Origin: Marinobacter fonticola | GTDB lineage: Bacteria; Pseudomonadota; Gammaproteobacteria; Pseudomonadales; Oleiphilaceae | DNA: 64,000 bases | NCBI RefSeq assembly: GCF_008122265.1 | Contig: NZ_CP043042.1 | Coordinates: 4,092,001 to 4,156,000 of the forward strand | Reading direction: 5' to 3' | Part shown: positions 61,978 to 64,000 of the stretch, piece after piece | Layout of the letters: each line of letters opens with the position of its first letter | Numbering within the stretch: the stretch's first letter is position 1 | The notes under the pieces: model-generated | What the model was told of the DNA's origin: nothing | Database searches by the model: none | Seen by the model: only the letters and a program-made list of their open reading frames with translations | Made by a program: the position numbers and the translations under genes

Positions 61978-62769
61978 ATGGAAACCAAACTCGAGCTTCA
62001 TGGTTTCAACAACCTGACCAAGTCGTTGAGCTTCAACATCTACGACATTTGCTACGCGCGGACCGAAGAACAGCGCAGGGCTTACATCGACTACATCGAC
62101 GAGATGTATAACGCGGAGCGACTGACGCAGATCCTGTCCGACGTGGTCAAGATCATCGGCGCCAATATTCTCAACATCGCGCGCCAGGACTACGAGCCCC
62201 ATGGCGCCTCGGTGACGATGCTCATCGCCGAGCACGAAGTCGGCCATCCCTCGACCGATAACGAGGAATCACCCGGCCCGCTGCCCGACGCCATCGTTGC
62301 TCACTTGGACAAGAGCCACGTCACCGTCCACACCTATCCGGAAAGTCACCCCTACGAGGGCATCAGCACCTTCCGCGCGGACATTGACGTTTCCACTTGC
62401 GGCCTGATCTCGCCGCTGAAGGCGTTGAACTACCTGATCCACAGCTTCGACTCCGATGTAGTCACCGTGGATTACCGGGTACGCGGCTTCACCCGCGACG
62501 TGGACGGCAAGAAGCACTACATCGACCACGACATCAACTCGATCCAGAACTACCTGAGCGAAGACACCCAGAACGCGTACCAGATGATCGATGTCAACGT
62601 GTATCAGGAGAACCTGTTCCACACGAAGATGAAGCTCAAGAACTTCAACCTGGACAACTACGTGTTCGGCGTCAATGCCAATGATCTGGGCCAGGAAGAA
62701 GCTACAAGCATCTCCGAACGCCTGCAGCGGGAAATGCTGGAGATCTTCTACTCCCGCAACGTCGAATAG
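61978..62769 (+). CDS. speD: S-adenosylmethionine decarboxylase proenzyme
   Basis: This 263-residue pyruvoyl-dependent enzyme supplies decarboxylated SAM for spermidine synthesis. The self-cleavage site is Lys112-Ser113 in [15 protein letters not shown], the serine becoming the pyruvoyl group. Length and sequence match the E. coli-type class 1A enzyme. ATG 61978 is chosen over an upstream frame because a G-rich ribosome site (GGGGGG) precedes it. No speE gene follows, so spermidine synthase must be elsewhere. Follows osmC as in Pseudomonas. Confidence 0.95.
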   Translation: METKLELHGFNNLTKSLSFNIYDICYARTEEQRRAYIDYIDEMYNAERLTQILSDVVKIIGANILNIARQDYEPHGASVTMLIAEHEVGHPSTDNEESPGPLPDAIVAHLDKSHVTVHTYPESHPYEGISTFRADIDVSTCGLISPLKALNYLIHSFDSDVVTVDYRVRGFTRDVDGKKHYIDHDINSIQNYLSEDTQNAYQMIDVNVYQENLFHTKMKLKNFNLDNYVFGVNANDLGQEEATSISERLQREMLEIFYSRNVE

Positions 62770-62919
62770 CGTCGCAGTCTACAAGTAGCGGCGTCCCCTG
62801 GGCGCCTGCTGCTTGTTCAAATTTTCTGATCGACCCTTCCAGAATTCTCCGTTTTCATCTTTTCGCCCCACGCAGTTCAATAGCCTCAACAGATTCATTC
62901 GGCACTGGAGGCTTTGAAC

Positions 62920-63522
62920 ATGACTAATATCCTCGTTATCACAACCAGCATTTTCGGCGCAGAAGGCCAGTCATCCCAACTCGTCAAACGTATGCTGGAT
63001 CAACTTCGTCAAGCCCATGGCGAAGCCCATATCGTTACGCGCGACTTGGCGACGGAACCCGTCCCGCACCTGGACGCGACTCGTTTCGCCGCCTTAATTG
63101 CGGGAGCAGACGACCGTAACGACGAACAGAAGCGTGTGGTTGATTATTCAGATTCTCTGATCCAGGAAATTCAGGACGCCGACATCATTGTGCTGGGCGT
63201 GCCCATGTACAACTTCGGCATCCCCTCGGCGCTGAAGGCTTACTTCGACCATATCGCCCGCGCTGGCGTGACCTTTCGCTACACCGAGAACGGACCGGTG
63301 GGTTTGCTTGAGGACCGCCCGGTCTACGTACTGGCAGCGCGCGGCGGGATCTATGCCGGCACGCCGAATGATTCGCAGACCCCGCATGTCCGCTCGTTCC
63401 TAGGCTTACTGGGACTGAAAGACGTTCACTTTGTCTATGCCGAAGGGCTAAACATGGGCGATGATCGTAAAACAACCGCACTGAGAGAAGCCGGCGAGAA
63501 CATGGCTAACCTGACGGCTTGA
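62920..63522 (+). CDS. azoR: FMN-dependent NADH-azoreductase
   Basis: This 200-residue flavodoxin-like quinone/azo reductase has the FMN site at VITTSIFGAEGQSSQL near the N-terminus, the GVPMYNFGIPSALKAYFDHI segment near residue 92 and AARGGIYAG near residue 145. It reduces quinones, azo or nitro compounds with NADH. ATG 62920 has GGAGG 8 bases upstream; a TTG at 62914 is less likely. Confidence 0.92.
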   Translation: MTNILVITTSIFGAEGQSSQLVKRMLDQLRQAHGEAHIVTRDLATEPVPHLDATRFAALIAGADDRNDEQKRVVDYSDSLIQEIQDADIIVLGVPMYNFGIPSALKAYFDHIARAGVTFRYTENGPVGLLEDRPVYVLAARGGIYAGTPNDSQTPHVRSFLGLLGLKDVHFVYAEGLNMGDDRKTTALREAGENMANLTA

Positions 63523-63573
63523 GCACACTAGGTTTATCAAGCAACCACTTTTCCCAAAAGGGAGGAGATCGAG

Positions 63574-64000
63574 ATGACCACACGTACCATCAAGCAACTC
63601 ATTCCGGGCGCGGAGACGTCCGATGGCGCAGGCGTTCGCATCAAGCGCACGCTGGGGCAGCAGCCATCGGTGCGACTCGACCCCTTCCTGATGCTGGATG
63701 AGTTCGGCTCGGCACAGGCATCCGATTACATTGCCGGGTTCCCGTCCCATCCGCACCGGGGGTTCGAGACCGTCACCTACATGATCGAAGGCCACATGCT
63801 GCACGAGGACCACCTCGGCAACCAGGGCAATCTACGCAACGGTGGCGTGCAGTGGATGACCGCAGGGCGTGGCATCGTCCATTCGGAAATGCCGCAGCAG
63901 GAAGAAGGCATGATGCGCGGCTTCCAGCTCTGGCTGAACCTACCGGCAGCGGAGAAGATGAAGGATGCAGACTACCGGGATATCCAGCCGGACGAGATTC
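63574..64000 (+). CDS. pirin family protein, 3' truncated by the window
   Basis: About 142 codons of a pirin-type bicupin are visible: SVRLDPFLMLDEFGS, GFPSHPHRGFETVTYMIEG with the metal-site histidines, NGGVQWMTAGRGIVHSEMP and GFQLWLNLP. The reading frame is still open at the window end, so the second cupin is missing from view. ATG 63574 has a GGAGGAG site. Pirins may act as quercetinase-like dioxygenases or redox regulators. Confidence 0.9.
   Translation, partial: MTTRTIKQLIPGAETSDGAGVRIKRTLGQQPSVRLDPFLMLDEFGSAQASDYIAGFPSHPHRGFETVTYMIEGHMLHEDHLGNQGNLRNGGVQWMTAGRGIVHSEMPQQEEGMMRGFQLWLNLPAAEKMKDADYRDIQPDEI

Overview
The window is GC-rich, gene-dense gammaproteobacterial chromosome. Gene content and order point to a marine Pseudomonadales or Marinobacter-like lineage. 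From established knowledge, the blocks apaH-rsmA-pdxA-surA-lptD-amgK-murU, DUF3530-rpe-gph-trpE, trpGDC and crp(vfr)-osmC-speD occur in the same order in Pseudomonas aeruginosa. No rRNA, tRNA, CRISPR array or intact transposase gene was recognised.

Layout. 1-6.6 kb: a haem uptake operon, hmuR(partial)-hmuY-hmuS-hmuT-hmuU-hmuV, with overlapping start and stop codons. 6.6-18.6 kb: mixed metabolic genes (a lipoamide-dehydrogenase-like flavoprotein, a LysE exporter, DAHP synthase, a secretin-domain protein, a J-domain membrane protein, prephenate dehydratase, a TPP enzyme, an aminotransferase, an inositol-phosphatase family enzyme, an orphan solute-binding protein). DAHP synthase is preceded by a small leader ORF whose last codons encode Trp, Phe, Trp and Tyr. 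18.9-33.2 kb: slmA, thiSG, then the envelope and housekeeping block, the AmgK-MurU cell-wall recycling pair, rpe and gph. 33.2-37.8 kb: trpE with a WWRW leader peptide, then trpGDC. A 266-bp element with perfect 32-bp inverted ends has inserted exactly at the trpG start codon, and a palindromic element sits between trpD and trpC.

37.8-60 kb is an accessory stretch separating trpC from crp, which are neighbours in Pseudomonas. It opens with a type VI secretion effector island: hcp, vgrG, a DUF4123 adaptor and a 1616-residue Rhs protein whose AT-rich C-terminal toxin tail follows the conserved core. Behind it are a frameshifted candidate immunity gene and two further coupled unknown genes. Inverted-repeat elements flank hcp. 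The rest of the stretch holds two glutathione transferases, hydrolases, a nitroreductase, a chemoreceptor, a BenE-family transporter divergent from an XRE-cupin regulator, a GH84-family glycosidase and a 51-residue ArfA-like ribosome rescue gene. A strong hairpin closes over the stop codon of this last gene, the arrangement expected if its mRNA is made stop-less on purpose. 60-64 kb returns to the conserved crp, osmC, speD block, followed by azoR and a truncated pirin gene.

The most notable signals are: the arfA-like gene with its stop-codon hairpin; the trpG-start insertion element with target duplication; the aromatic leader peptide before DAHP synthase; the Rhs toxin with its damaged immunity gene; the structured terminator-bearing leader before the aminotransferase; and the paired palindromic operators plus 17-bp tandem duplication between benE and its regulator.
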